Assembly (NCBI GenBank): GCA_000328365.1
Contig: KB301235.1
Coordinates: forward strand, 88,621-152,620
From: Capitella teleta
Taxonomy: Eukaryota; Annelida; Polychaeta; Capitellidae
DNA length: 64,000 nt
Direction: 5' to 3'
Part shown: one piece after another, positions 39,011 to 50,300 of the stretch
Numbering within the stretch: position 1 is the stretch's first letter
Layout of the letters: each line of letters opens with the position of its first letter
Notes under the pieces: model-generated
What the model was told of the DNA's origin: nothing
Database searches by the model: none
The model's input: the letters and a program-made list of their open reading frames with translations, nothing else
Position numbers and translations under genes: made by a program

Positions 39011-39877
39011 TTTGATGGTGTGTTTATACAATGTTTTTTTTATGTTAGTAAGCGGTCGTACATCACGTGCGACTGATATGCCAGGGATATAATATTATAG
39101 ACCTGATATAGTAATGTGTAATTGTAACTAGTTCCTGTACATGCTATACAACCACTCAGATAGAACATCGGATAAAATATTGTTTCATTTATCAACTAAG
39201 CTTATCACAACACTTTTATGCATGAAACGTTTATTCCAGAACGAAAGTTACATACTAGTATTCTTATAGCGTAAGTTAGACAATTTGGCTTAGCTGTCTT
39301 TCGTGTGTACTGTTCCAGGTCTGTAAATACTCGCCGCGAAAGGTCAAGGGATCGCACATTGTGCCCACGACTCACAAATCTAAATGCTCACAAAGGTAGG
39401 GTTAGAATTAAGGTTTAGGGTTGAGGACTTATATGCTTATGATTACATGAATAATTATGGAAGTCGCGAGCATTTTTTCGGCCTATCGACCCTACCCCGA
39501 ATTCCCGGTACCGGTAGTGGGTGCGGAGGACGTTCTTGTGTGTTGTGACCATCATGAAACCATTCTGTATAATTATTCCAATCATTGGAATTACAATTAG
39601 TAATGATCTACTGATGGACAGTCGTTGTGAATTGTGATGACATCGATCATAACATACGACATGCAACAACACCTGCTGAAGGAAGACATGGCTATGCTTT
39701 CGTGAAAGAATTACCAAATCGTCATACAATGTATTCTGAATGTTCATGATGTCATCTGTGGAATTATTTCCAATTCGGTCAGGATAAATTAATAAAAAAA
39801 GCCTCAGACATTTCATTCCCTCGCCAAAAATACACGATTGAAATTACCTATTGGAATGAAACGAAACGTAAGTAATT
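39011..39877. other. Intergenic spacer before tRNA-Thr
   Basis: No gene recognised. A short stretch at about 39,395-39,424 contains three imperfect TTAGGG-like words, too few to call an interstitial telomere repeat. Confidence 0.6.
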
Positions 39878-39882
39878 AAAAA
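39878..39882 (-). terminator. RNA polymerase III terminator
   Basis: A run of five T on the minus strand directly downstream of the tRNA-Thr. Confidence 0.8.
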
Positions 39883-39885
39883 GGC

Positions 39886-39958
39886 AGCCTCCAGTGAGGA
39901 TTGAACTCACGACCCCTGGTTTACAAGACCAGTGCTCTAGCCACTGAGCTATGGAGGC
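39886..39958 (-). tRNA. tRNA-Thr (anticodon UGU)
   Basis: On the minus strand the 73 bases fold perfectly: acceptor GCCTCCA with TGGAGGC, D stem GCTC/GAGC with the GG of the D loop, anticodon stem CTGGT/ACCAG around CTTGTAA, and T stem GTGAG/CTCAC around TTCAATC, with U as discriminator as in animal tRNA-Thr. The A box (TAGCTCAGTGG) and B box (AGTTCAATCC) are intact. A TTTTT pol III terminator follows within about 10 bases. There is no intron. It looks functional. Confidence 0.95.
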
Positions 39959-40103
39959 CTCTTCAAAGGTGTTGTGCTATTTCAGTGATTTAAATGATAT
40001 TTGGATTCATTCAAATCAATATTAAACAGGTGCAATTACGAGTAGTAATAATGAGTAGTGGGGTGTTGCATTTTAATATAAAGGCACCGTTACGTATCAG
40101 GTA

Positions 40104-40979
40104 CAGTCATACCCCGTTAATCCGCCCTCTTCCGTTCCCAAGGAAACTGACGGATTAACGAAAAGGGCGGATTACATTTCAGATCACTAATTTATGAAAA
40201 TTGTGTGTTAGTCTAAAACCCCCAAAACCCATGTAAATGTAATGCATTAACGTAGTAGCATATATACCATTAGGTTTGAAGTTGGATGTAAACAAGATTT
40301 CACAGACGATCACATGAGGTCAATAAAAAAATAATAAAATTAAAAAAAAAAATCAGTGATGGTTGTCTGCTTAGCGGCATTATTCAATCTGCTTGTGATA
40401 AGCCGTTCCACCACGCCCAATTTGTGTAGTCCAACTCTGTTTTCTTGCTTCGCTGCTTCCGACTCCTCGAATCTCTCGAAATACAGTATTAATGCGCGCA
40501 CGTGCTGTCTCGCTTTCCCCCCGCCAAGACTTCCTTCGCGGACTCAGATCCACTCGTTTCTCCATTCGATTGATCTCCACTAGCAACTTCGTCATCTCGT
40601 TCGTTCCGCTCCTTCATCGTTTAACCCAGCGACCAATTAAATTAAAGACTTAACAGCATTTTCGCCTGCGATTGATTCGCTTTGTTTAGTTAACTTGTTA
40701 AGCGTTAAACAAACGGGGAGGCGCCAGTTGTTGTTAAACTGACCCGACGTCAAAGAAATCGCCGACAATTGATGTGTCTTGGCTGATGTTTGTTTTCGAC
40801 ACACTATTTGGGGGGCGGATTACATGTGTTGTTTACAATGGTAACGTATAGATTCGTTCCCTAGAATCGTGATCGGAGTCAGATTAACGAAAAGGGCGGA
40901 TTACATGACACAATTAACATTACAAACGATTCGTCCATGAGATTTTAGGGCGGATTACGAAAAGGACGGATTACATTAC
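40104..40979. mobile_element. Non-autonomous pogo-like DNA transposon, right end lost in the assembly gap
   Basis: It starts CAGTCATACCCCGTTAATCC directly after a TA dinucleotide, the target site and terminus expected for pogo/Tigger (Tc1-mariner) elements. The word GCGGATTA recurs near both ends: near 40168, 40815, 40905, 40949 and 40966 (the last as ACGGATTA). The left end also carries its complement. No transposase frame is present. The right inverted repeat is not seen because the run of N begins first. The termini resemble those of the element at 43034. Confidence 0.75.
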
Positions 40980-41029
40980 NNNNNNNNNNNNNNNNNNNNN
41001 NNNNNNNNNNNNNNNNNNNNNNNNNNNNN
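40980..41029. other. Assembly gap
   Basis: Fifty N in a row, with a further single N at 41056. The round length suggests a placeholder, and its true size is unknown. It interrupts the pogo-like element. Confidence 0.99.
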
Positions 41030-41182
41030 TTTTATTTTTTTAAATGAATAATACTNTTAAATTCGAGCATAATAAATAGTGCTGTAAGCCTATCCAGGGG
41101 TTTTTTTTTCTTTTAACAATTCACTTTCAATGAAAGTACTAATTATACCTTCCAATGAATATTTGAAAAATAAAAGATATAC

Positions 41183-41256
41183 AGCCTGCAGTGAGGATTA
41201 AACTCACGACCCCTGGTTTACAAGACCAGTGCTCTAAGGCACTGAACTATGGAGGC
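41183..41256 (-). pseudogene. Decayed tRNA-Thr copy
   Basis: It is nearly identical to the tRNA-Thr about 1.3 kb away and keeps the same anticodon arm. It has one mismatch in the acceptor stem, a changed and lengthened D loop, and a C-to-T change in the invariant TTC of the T loop, which also damages the B box. The terminator is weaker (TTTT, about 8 bases on). It is probably a dead duplicate. Confidence 0.8.
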
Positions 41257-43033
41257 TCCTTCCATAGAAATTATGGCTTTAAAAGTGAAATCACTTGAAC
41301 CAATATGCATCAGATTTATTTGGTTGTCTTGTGTGATAAATATGTATTAATATTACAACTTATTGGCCCAGTTGCGGATCACTTTTTTTGAATTAGATCG
41401 TGTTTGCGGTTCTGCTCACTGTGTCACGTGTCTATTTTGGTATCTGGTCTTTAACTCGGTTGATGCATGCAATTTCAAGATAGCAAGGATTTATGTCAGA
41501 GAAAAGCGTTTTTGTGGAAATTCAAATGAGGTCAATTAAATCATTAGTAAAGCATGTTCAGGCACATAAAGATTCGACTAATGGGCCTCGAGGTACGTTA
41601 TAATTAAGAATAATGAGCATAAAAGAGCCAAAACCCCCTACTAATTCTTGGCTTGGTGGTTCTTTGTGGTGCTTTTAAGTATCTCACACCTTTGTGCAAC
41701 AAACAGAGCTTGGCTACCAGTTAATTGTGTCCAATTTATTTGCGCACGTTAACCTGGCATCCACAAAGCGACAACAATGTTTAGTTCACAAACAATGTTT
41801 AAGCATTGTTAATTGTAACCAAATAAATTTGAATGTAATTATAATCGGGTTATACAACTTATTTGTTCTATACAATTCGGCTAAAACACCCTCCAAAACA
41901 CCCTCCAAGACACGACTTAAATTCAAGACAATCCGAATATCAGCTATCAATATCTTTGCATATCTGTCATTTATCTAGTCTTTCTCACAACCAAGGGCAT
42001 AGGTTCTCTTGTCGAAGTGATGTAGTTATGTATTATGAATATGTGTAATCGAGCTACAGACGAACCGATCGCGTTTGCATGTTTTATCTCACCCATCACG
42101 GTGATTATTTCCACGCAATTTCGCGGTCTATTTCTACGCGCATCCGACTAGCTGGCAAATGACAGAGCTAAAAATCATAACGGCCCATGAGCTTGGGCAT
42201 GAGTGGGTAATCCTCTGTTCCTTAGATATGCCTCATCCTATTCCCAGATCCAAAGTCCATTTATTTTGAGGAATTATATATTAAACTGAATGATGCATTA
42301 TGTGCATAAGAAAAGGCACTTAAGCGCAAAAATACACTCAATAGGCTGTCAAAAAAATATGATTTATTTTTGATATGGAAACATTAAGCCTAGAATATTA
42401 TATATTTATATTCAATGTATTTTCTAGAATGCTAGAGTATAGATCAAACATCACATTGACAAATTATTGCGTCATGGATACAGAATGCTCATTCACAAAA
42501 TGAAATTGACAATCCGACACTGGAACCCTGTTAACTATTCGTAAGAATTCAACATTATTTTTCCACGATTGACGAGGTTATGGTAATATTTGTAGTATTG
42601 AATTTCTTTTGCTGAAAACACGACTAAATTGGTAGTACATGCAAATGACCATGCTGCAATATACAAGTAACGCGACGACCAGTGCGAAAATGCATATATG
42701 CATGACAGCCGATTTGGCCGACTGTCGCTCAAGCGAGGACTAAATATAGATTTGTTCTTTTCACTCGATTCGCTCAGGTTAAAAACCAAAGCTAAAGCTT
42801 GTTTCGTTGAAATCGAGCTTAGAACTCACAAACCTGCACTCACGAAAAGACAACAGAAGTTAATGATTGTGCACAGATCAACCAGAACTTTCATTAAGGC
42901 GCAAGAAAACAGCTCGGATCGTCAGTGATGTCTCTTAGGAGCGAGGTGGGTCTCATATATTCCGAGAAAAATGAAGAAATTACAGATTTTAACTTTTTGA
43001 ATACTTTAATGGTTTAAACTACCTTAGAAATTA
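41257..43033. other. Intergenic AT-rich DNA
   Basis: No gene or repeat recognised apart from a short direct repeat (ACACCCTCCAA twice near 41,886-41,909) and one CATAACGG word near 42,177. Confidence 0.6.
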
Positions 43034-43964
43034 CAGTGAAACCCCGCTAACTCGAATTTGAAGGGTCCACTTCGACGAAGAGGGTTTTCGACGAATCGGG
43101 GTTTTCGAATTCTCAATATTTTGGTAACTTTATGATCTATAAGATGACGTTATGATAGCGTATTGATCTCAAATTACGTGATGATAGCGTAATGACCTAC
43201 CCTTGAACACTATAAAGCTGCCAACACATGAACAAACAAAAAAATAAACTATTTGTTTGCGTTGTTTATTGAACATCCCTTTGAAAAGAAAGATAAATTG
43301 ATCGCCCGGAACTTGGTCTCCAGGGTTACACACGTGATCTTTCGTTTAGTCGCCATTATTGCAGAAATGTCTCGCAGAGATTCGTCGACAGACTGATTAA
43401 TTTGTTGTGACGAATGATCGGGTTTTATACTGATGGGCAGAGTTTGTTTATTATTGATGTTTCCCGCCTATTCAACATCTGAGGTTATACCGATTTCTGT
43501 AATGGTCTTCATCAGACGCCTTATTCATGTGTTTTACTCCGATCGAAAATGCACTACATGCTCTCTTCTATTTTAACCACGCATCGTGAACAACAAAACG
43601 CTTGCTGCTAATTGAACCTTCGAACATGAAAAGACAGACGGAGACCTGACTTCTAAACAATGCGAGAGGTGACACCCGAGTCGCACTCTTGTTTGTAAAC
43701 GTCAAAAACAGTAAACAGAGTTGCGTTAATTGCAATTAGCGAAAGACTTCTTTGATCTCGAATAAAAATTTCGACGAATACGATTTGATTTTGCTCAAGG
43801 GACCGAAAAATATGTTCCAGGAACAGTTTTTCGACGAAGCGGTGTTCGAGGAATCCGAGCAATCTGTAATGCTAATGTATAGGGGAGTCGTCGGGACTTT
43901 GAAAAACACTACGACGAAGAGGGGTCCTCGAGTTATCCATTTTCGAGTTAGCGGGGTTTCACTG
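43034..43964. mobile_element. Complete non-autonomous pogo-like DNA transposon (931 bases)
   Basis: Perfect terminal inverted repeats begin CAGTGAAACCCCGCTAACTC and end with its complement. A TA duplication lies directly on each side (43032-43033 and 43965-43966). Subterminal words such as TTCGACGAA recur at both ends. No transposase frame survives, and the small open frame at 43752 lies in the terminal region and has no transposase similarity. This is a deletion derivative or MITE mobilised by a pogo/Tigger transposase. Confidence 0.9.
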
Positions 43965-43966
43965 TA

Positions 43967-44164
43967 GCACTAATTCCAGCGCATAATTTCCTGGCATCAT
44001 TTCATGGTGTTGTGGCGATATCCTCATCTCATGTCAATAGTTAAAATTATGTTCATTCACTCCATCAAGCTGAAGGATAGTCTTCTAGCCCTGTGGGCTT
44101 CCTGTCATCTACTGTAGGACATGCATTTTTTGCGGCACTCTTATTTTCGCGGCACTTTTTTCGC

Positions 44165-44198
<34 letters not shown>

Positions 44199-44341
44199 GG
44201 TCGGGTATGGAGTTGCTGCGGGTCTCATTTCGCGGTCACGCATGGTTGCTCCGTTCACTTGTCACACCCAAAACTCTTATTAGCTTGTTGTGGTGTTCGT
44301 CCTTCTGTATAGAAGATGACCATCTTCATCCATGATTCATT
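43967..44341. other. Spacer with long T tract
   Basis: It contains a run of 30 T (44167-44196) between copies of a TTCGCGG word. No coding signal is seen. Confidence 0.7.
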
Positions 44342-44623
44342 TTATGATTGTGATGGGGTTGGTGATGAGGGGTGAGTTCGGAGATGACTGAGGCCTATTC
44401 TTGCCTGAAAGTTTCTGTTGCAGTGAGGGCAGGTCAGTGATGAAGGCAACACACTGACGCTAGGGTCGTTGAGCCTCTGTTTAATCAGTCTTCGTTTGGT
44501 TTTTGCTGTTGCGATCCTCTCCCTCTCGTACGTGTCTGCACTTTTGTGGAGGGTTGTGCGCCAGGCAGCTCGGTCTGCGGCTTGGGATTCCCAGTGAGCT
44601 GGATCAATGTGTAATGCTTTCAT
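44342..44623 (-). mobile_element. LINE fragment: C-terminal zinc-finger end
   Basis: The minus-strand frame reads HWESQAADRAAWR, then ERERIATAKTKRRL and CPHCNRNFQARIGLSHLRTH, followed by a stop. The Trp-x3-Ala-x-Asp-Arg-x-x-Trp-Arg helix and the Cys2-His2 finger with Arg-Ile-Gly-Leu are the usual C-terminus of one group of non-LTR retrotransposons. The reverse transcriptase that should precede it is absent, and the next RT piece upstream probably belongs to another family. Confidence 0.75.
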
Positions 44624-44655
44624 GGCCGCTTTTAGATTATCTTTAGATTATTCAT

Positions 44656-44903
44656 TAGCTTGCTAATGAAAGGATGAAAGACGAGAGAAGTAACCCATAA
44701 CTATAAATGCATCTTGTAAAACTTACCTTCCTGCAATATACTATTCTTATTCTTACCTTGCCCGCGGATATCCTTATATCACTTATCATGTCACCCCGGA
44801 CCCCCAAAGCGCTTATAATATAGCTAATCAAAGGATGAAAGACACGTACTAACTTATAACTATATGTGCATCTTATGAATCTTACTTTGAACGCGGATAT
44901 CCA
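44656..44903. repeat. Diverged tandem repeat, two units
   Basis: The series AAAGGATGAAAGAC ... ACTATAWRTGCATCTT ... CTTAC ... GCGGATATCC occurs first at about 44668-44770 and again at about 44827-44900 in the same order. The units have diverged and differ in spacing. It may be the 3' UTR repeat of a neighbouring LINE. Confidence 0.6.
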
Positions 44904-45199
44904 AGGCGAAGTCTATATTATCCAAATATTTCAGCACTTTCATGTTTAACTCACTTTGAATCACACATAATCCACCATTGTTGTATTGCTACGCATAAAC
45001 AAACCTTACAACACATTATTCATGGCAGGAATGCATTACTACGCACACACGAAATAGTCGATCAGCATTAAAGTTGAACACCCACATTCTTTGCCATTCA
45101 ACAATTACCAACTAATTACACACATTGATGATACCGAGTTTTGCCTTTACACATGAAGCCGCGTGACTACGATGTGTATTTCGAAACGCCGGTCGGCGC

Positions 45200-46389
45200 T
45201 CACTACTCCCTAGACATTTTTCCAGCCGCTTCAGTAGGATCGCATGCTCTAAAGTGTCAAAAGCAGCACTGAGGTCAAGGAGTACAAGGATGATCCCGTC
45301 TCCCTCATCTATCGCTAGGTCAATGTCATTCTTTACTTTCAGAACTGTGGTCTCTATGTAGTGACCTCTTCTGTAAGCAGACTGGAGTGGGTCCATGAGG
45401 GTTTCTTTTTCTACGTACTCGGTGAGCTGTGATGCTACTGCTCTTTCTAGCACTTTGCTAAGGAACTGTAGGTTCGAGACTGGGCGATAGTTGCTCAAAT
45501 CAAAATACGCTGCTCCATCTTTCTTAGCTCTTTGCTTTACGTTGGCTCTTTTGTTGTCTTTTAGTACGTGACTTAGTTCCAAGGATGAGTTAGTAATTCC
45601 AGTTACCCATGGTAGAACTTGATCCAGCACGTTTTGTTCTCTCAGCAGCCAGGTTGGCATCGGGTCTAGCTCACACGTCTTACTTGGGGCGCTTTTGATG
45701 ATCTTCTATACTTGACTTTGTGTGTGAGTTCGGAATGCAGTGAAAGAGGCGCTAGTTCGTCATGGCTGTGTGGGCTGTTGTTTTCATCCGTCTGCAATGT
45801 TTCATGGATCTTTCTTATCTTGGTGTTGAAAAATTGCTGAAACTCAAAGGCCAAAATGACATCCTGACATCCTCTTGTTCTTGTCTCAATACGTTTGCCG
45901 GGTGTTCAGTCGTTCCTTTCAGTAGCTGGAATGTCTCTTTGTGATTCGTTTTGCTAAACAATTTCTTGTAATAAGCAGCTTTCTTATCTTTCAGCGTGAT
46001 GATTGTCTCTGGTGAGTTGATTCTTCTAAGTGCTGTTTCATGCCGAGTGTGAGTAACAGCTTGTTCACCTTCTTTGCTTGGTATCGTTCTCTATTTCAAA
46101 GTATAGATTAAAATCGCCGAGCACGATCAAATCTCCAGAATTTCTTATAAAAAGGTTTGTCAAGTACTCTTCAAATTCGTCAAGAAATGCTGTGCTAGTG
46201 TACCTATTTTTCGTTGAAGGCGGTGGTCTGTATATGACTACTGCAAGGATCTCTTTTTTCTTGCGTTTTTCTCCAGTTTCTGGGTCGTCGGCGTATTGTA
46301 TTAGTGATGTGTTAGTGGTGGTGTTAAAGATGTCATGTTACTCTGCGTTGTCTAGCCTTTTTCCCAAACCTGCGATGGAAATAACATAG
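45200..46389 (-). mobile_element. LINE fragment (CR1/L2/Rex-like): endonuclease end, linker and RT start
   Basis: On the minus strand, from high to low coordinates: an endonuclease piece with VVIYRPPPSTKN and LIVLGDFN (46090-46260); a linker with FNTKIRKIHETL and LDPMPTWLL; then an RT N-terminal part with LSNYRPVSNLQFLSKVLERA, LMDPLQSAYRRGHYIETT and LVLLDLSAAFDTL, the first catalytic Asp. It breaks off soon after that motif, and the frame is broken in several places. Asn-Tyr-Arg-Pro-Val-Ser and Leu-Ser-Ala-Ala-Phe-Asp-Thr are typical of the CR1/L2/Rex group. Confidence 0.88.
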
Positions 46390-46399
46390 GTCCGAAGAG

Positions 46400-47045
46400 A
46401 GGCGGCACCCTGGTCATCGTCAGTCTGTGTCGACGTCGACGGCCATGGCTTGGGCGGATCTAACAGTCTGCATAATCTTGGTTTCCTCGGCCAGGTCGTG
46501 GAGGTCTGTCTTCTTCGTTGTTGCTTACTGCTGCTGTACGGAGGAGGGAAGGACCCGCACGAACAACTGCCTCAGAAGGTAATGCTTGGGGTCGTGCTCA
46601 CCATTGATGTGTAGCATCTCGTCGGCCTCTTGTGTCGGTGTGCGGTCCCCTAGGCTCTTGATGGACAGCAGCAGCTCTGCACGTTGAGCGTCCTTCAGGC
46701 CATAGCGACGCAGCAGGAATTCCTTGATGGCCTTGTACTTGGCAGAGGTTGGAGGGCGATCGATGATGCGAGCACAGCGCTCAGCAACTTTACCTGTGAG
46801 GGCGGCGACGATGTGCCAATACTTCGTGTCGTCCTCTGTGATCTTCCTTAGATTGAATTGGGCCTCTGCTTAAGCGAAACAGGAGTCGCTTCTGTGTGCC
46901 CAGACGGGCGGTAGCTTGATGGAGACAGCGTCCAAGTCCATGACTGTGTATATGGGTCACCAATATGGAAGACACGAACCCAAGGCTTGTGGGTATTAGA
47001 CTGATTTTAATAAAGCGAAAGCATGCTTATATACATTGCAGGGGA
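46400..47045 (-). mobile_element. Ty3/gypsy-like LTR element, fossil 5' fragment
   Basis: A minus-strand stretch at about 46,480-46,945 resembles the Gag region of metazoan Ty3/gypsy elements. Ahead of it, at about 46,953-47,040, lies what looks like the end of an LTR (TATA-like and poly-A-like words) followed by a possible primer-binding site. No protease, reverse transcriptase or integrase is found, and no second LTR. The copy is broken, with several breaks, and is probably old. It lies between two LINE pieces. Confidence 0.7.
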
Positions 47046-47052
47046 AAATCAA

Positions 47053-47493
47053 TTAGAATCGAAATGAGCATTTCAGAAAATAGAAATAGAATGCAATTGA
47101 GCAATTCGAATGTACATGTATGATGTGCCACAATAATGCGGATGGCTTTTTTTTGCAGGATGGTTTATTTATGTAAATGGTTTTTGGTTGATGAATTCCA
47201 GTAGATATCCAAGTAACATGATAAGACCCTATGCAACGACAAATAGAAGTAATAGTGCAAGAATTTACAACATCGTAAAACGACTCAAGTTTGGAAAAGT
47301 AAAAGACAATCAAACGATCTTTAAAAACGGAAACAGTTGGCGAATCGCTAATAAAAGTAGGTGAAATTTTCCATAGATAAGAGATGCGATTTAAAAAAGA
47401 TGCCTTGAAAGTCTCGGTTCTGACGTTACGATTTTGTAAAAGGAGGCCGGTGTTCGATGAGCGAAGAGTGCGTGTATTATTTAAAATGCTCAC
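47053..47493 (-). mobile_element. LINE fragment: C-terminal end of a second family
   Basis: The minus frame reads NTRTLRSSNTGLLL, VRTETFKASFLNRISYLW, then a FKDRL motif and a Cys-rich tail. This Arg-Thr-x-x-Phe-x-x-Ser-Phe-x-Asn-Arg-x-x-x-Leu-Trp block is the usual extreme C-terminus of non-LTR reverse transcriptases. The catalytic region is absent. It is a short 5'-truncated copy. Confidence 0.75.
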
Positions 47494-47633
47494 TTAATCG
47501 GTAAAATCAACATTAATAAAACCTTTAAAAGTATTTAAAAATAAACATTTTCATAAAATAGGTTGAACAAGTGTAGTAAAAAGTTTTAACTTTACATATT
47601 GAGGGGCCTTAGCTATACTACAATAACCTATTT

Positions 47634-48030
47634 CTACGACACTTCAACGGCCCCTCCCTCTTTATTCCCTTCCGACAAGCAATAAACACAATCTTCTTTC
47701 GCACACTTGCCATTGAATACCTCCCTGATGCATTCCAAAAACTTCATAAATCGATCACCTGAATCACCCATAAAACAACGCCAATGGTATTCCGCTAAAT
47801 ATCCACCCAGAAACCCTGATTTTATATCAAATTTCGGAAAATGAACCCCCATGCTTAATTTTTTTGCCATATTCCTTCTATCGAATTTGTGTGTGCTCCA
47901 ATTTCCGGGTCTTTAAAATGTTCACTATGATTCACCGTCGAGTGCTTGCACCCTTCACTTTCTAAACAATCATAGGCTTTCCAACAATCCGATGATTGAT
48001 CCAATAACAATCTTTCGCTTACACTTACTT
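47634..48030 (-). mobile_element. Merlin-type (ISXO2-like DDE) transposase fragment
   Basis: On the minus strand, around 47,890-48,010, SDCWKAYDCLESEGCKH carries the second catalytic Asp. It is followed by STVNHSEHFKDPEIGAHTN and then Ser-Ile-Glu-Gly-Ile-Trp, where Glu is the third catalytic residue. The block AEYHWRCFMGDSGDRFMKF (in 47634-47870) is the conserved C-terminus. This matches the ISXO2-like/IS1016 transposases of eukaryotic Merlin elements. A frame change separates the two parts. No terminal repeats were found, and the N-terminus with the first Asp is missing. Confidence 0.85.
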
Positions 48031-48309
48031 ACTTACCAATAACGTATCTTTATGCTCTCCATCGCCTTAATTAACTCTGATTCGTGTTATCCATACACAT
48101 GTACTGGATTCTGATGATCGGAGTGATGCGTCCTGAAGCTAGTTGAATACAGCCCTTTGTTTTGAAGGCGACGACCTCTTTCATGGTACCCCGAAAATGA
48201 GTGTATATAGTTGCTTCACTGAGGAAACATTAAAAAATCGTCTGCGTAAAAAGTCGACGTTCAATCGACACATTCAATAAATGTGTTTTACATTTAAAAT
48301 ACTTTGGCA

Positions 48310-50300
48310 GGGGATGCACACAGGGGGCATCTCCCTGCGCAGGAGATAGCCATGAGTGAGATGTGAGTGCCCGATACGGGCACGGGCCAGCACAATCTCC
48401 TCAAGTCTGATCTCCCTGGAGCTTTTCGTCCACTTGCCAAGGGTGGGCTGAATACAATATAATTTATTTTATGTTCAGAGGTCCATTGTTCTTGCCACTT
48501 TTTTTATAAAATTCATGCGTAATTTGTTTAAAATCTGAGGAAGGAATGCTGATAGTACATGTGGTGAATGAGAGCTTCCTTGGTCAGCAAATCGCCCCTC
48601 TCATTACCCATTACACCGACATGACTTGGGCACCAGGCCATAACTAGGTCGATTCCTTTGTTGTGTAATAATGTACGGTTCTCAAAAATTTTAAAAACAT
48701 AACGGTGCTTTATATTAAAATTTCCAATCGCTTGTAGCAATGACAGCGAATCAGTGGCAATTAAGAACTGCTGCTGGTCATTGGCCGAACATTCGAGGAG
48801 TGTCAGCACTTCGTAAATGGCCAGCAGCTCGGCCGAAAATATTGATGCCGAATCAGACAGGGGGATTTGGATGCGGAGGTTGTCGGCAGTAGCGGAACAT
48901 GCCACTGCAGAGTCGCTCTTGGATCAATCTGTTAAAATCACTATGCGATCTGGATATTTATCTATTAAATTATTAAAATTCATTTCTTAAAGTGTAATTT
49001 GGATGCGCTGTTTTTTGACAAAATGTATTAAAGATAAATCCAGCTCAGGTGGTCTGAGTAGCCAATAGGGGATGTTAAAAAATTGGTTGGGCGTAATAGC
49101 TTTAATGTCTGGACATATCATTTGTAGATCTTCCTTGATTCGAAGGGCCAGCGGCCTAATAGCATTTTATTAATTGGTTTGCTCAGGTAAAAACGGTTAT
49201 TGTTGTAATTAAAAATACATTGGTGTGCCGGGTTAGAAGGGTCCGAACACACCCTGAGGGCAAATTGTACAGAGAGGAGTTTTTGCCTAATGGCCATCGG
49301 CATTTAATTTGCCTCAGTGTGTAAGCTTGTTACCAGAGAGGTTCTGAAAGCCCCCAGACAAAGCCGCAAGGCTTTGTTTTGTATGGGCTTCAGCCTCTCC
49401 AAGTAACTGATCCTAGCAAAGTCGTATACTATGGCTCCGTAATCAAGTCGGAATCGCAGAAGGGAGCCAAAGTGGCGGAGGAGGACCTCCCTGTCCGCTC
49501 CCAATTCATTTTGGATATTACTCTTAAAAGATTTAAAACTTTTTGGCACTTGCCTCTGAGGAATTTTGTTTTCTCTAATATGGGGATTTTTTTTGTCATT
49601 CAATGTTAGAAGTGGGTCTGGGAAGACACCCCGCCTACTGCTGAAACAGACGCTGACAGTTTTGGTGGGGGAGAAGCGAAAGTCGCTCTGATCAGCCCAC
49701 TTCTGCAGCCCATTCACGGCCAACTCTTTTTTGCGTTCTGCAGTATCGAGATATCTTGAACGATATGAAATCGTGAAATCATGTAAATATTTGTGAATGT
49801 CTGCACCCACAGCTTTGGTAATGCTATATATCTTGATGCTGAAGAGGGTGACAGAGGACGCACCCCTGCGGTACACCCATCTCCTGGGCGTGCATCCCGG
49901 ACAGGGCAGACACTAAATTGTCTTTCAGAAAAGAAATTTCCAATATAAACAGGCAAGTGGCCCGAAAGCCCATGTTAAAAATGTCAGACATTATGCAAAA
50001 CTTCCATGTCGTGCCGTAGGCTTTTTCTAAATCGAAAAAGACCGACACGACAGGGTCACAATGTGTACATCCGTCCCTAATAAAAGTTTCCAGGGAAACC
50101 AAGTGATCCGTTGTGGACCTCCAGGATCGGAAACCACTTTGGCTTGGAGTATGAAGGCCATCTCTCTCAAGATGAAAAACCCAGTCTACCGTTCCCCATC
50201 CGCTCAAGGGTCTTGCATACGCAGCTCGTAAGCGCGGTGGGTCGGTAGCTGGATGGGATGCTGGCATCTTTACCAGCGAACTATGCATCTGAAGTCGATC
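48310..50300 (-). mobile_element. LINE fragment (I-like, with RNase H): RT, RNase H and C-terminus
   Basis: High to low coordinates: RT with LHTPSQSGFRSWRSTTDHLV, VFFDLEKAYGTTW and GVPQGCVL (50288-49860); thumb and connection with FSPTKTVSVCFSS, LDYGAIVYDFARISYLERL and LRLCLGAFRTS (49876-49304); a connector at 49303-49118; RNase H with AELLAIYEVL, IATDSLSLLQAI and WCPSHVGVMGNERGD (48905-48528); then ARIGHSHLTHGYLLRREMPP (about 48,320-48,420). An RNase H after the RT points to the I/LOA/R1-like groups. The catalytic FVDD block was not found, the Asp-Thr motif reads GTT, and frames shift several times. The copy is 5'-truncated without an endonuclease. Confidence 0.88.

Noticed and set aside
39395-39424. 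TTAGGG-like words, a possible interstitial telomere repeat
   Set aside because: Only about three imperfect words with irregular spacing.
41183-41256. Calling the second tRNA-Thr copy functional
   Set aside because: Loss of the invariant T-loop C, an altered D loop and an acceptor mismatch argue against it.
43752-43967. A 71-codon frame at the right end of the 43,034 element
   Set aside because: It consists mostly of subterminal and terminal repeat sequence and has no transposase motif.
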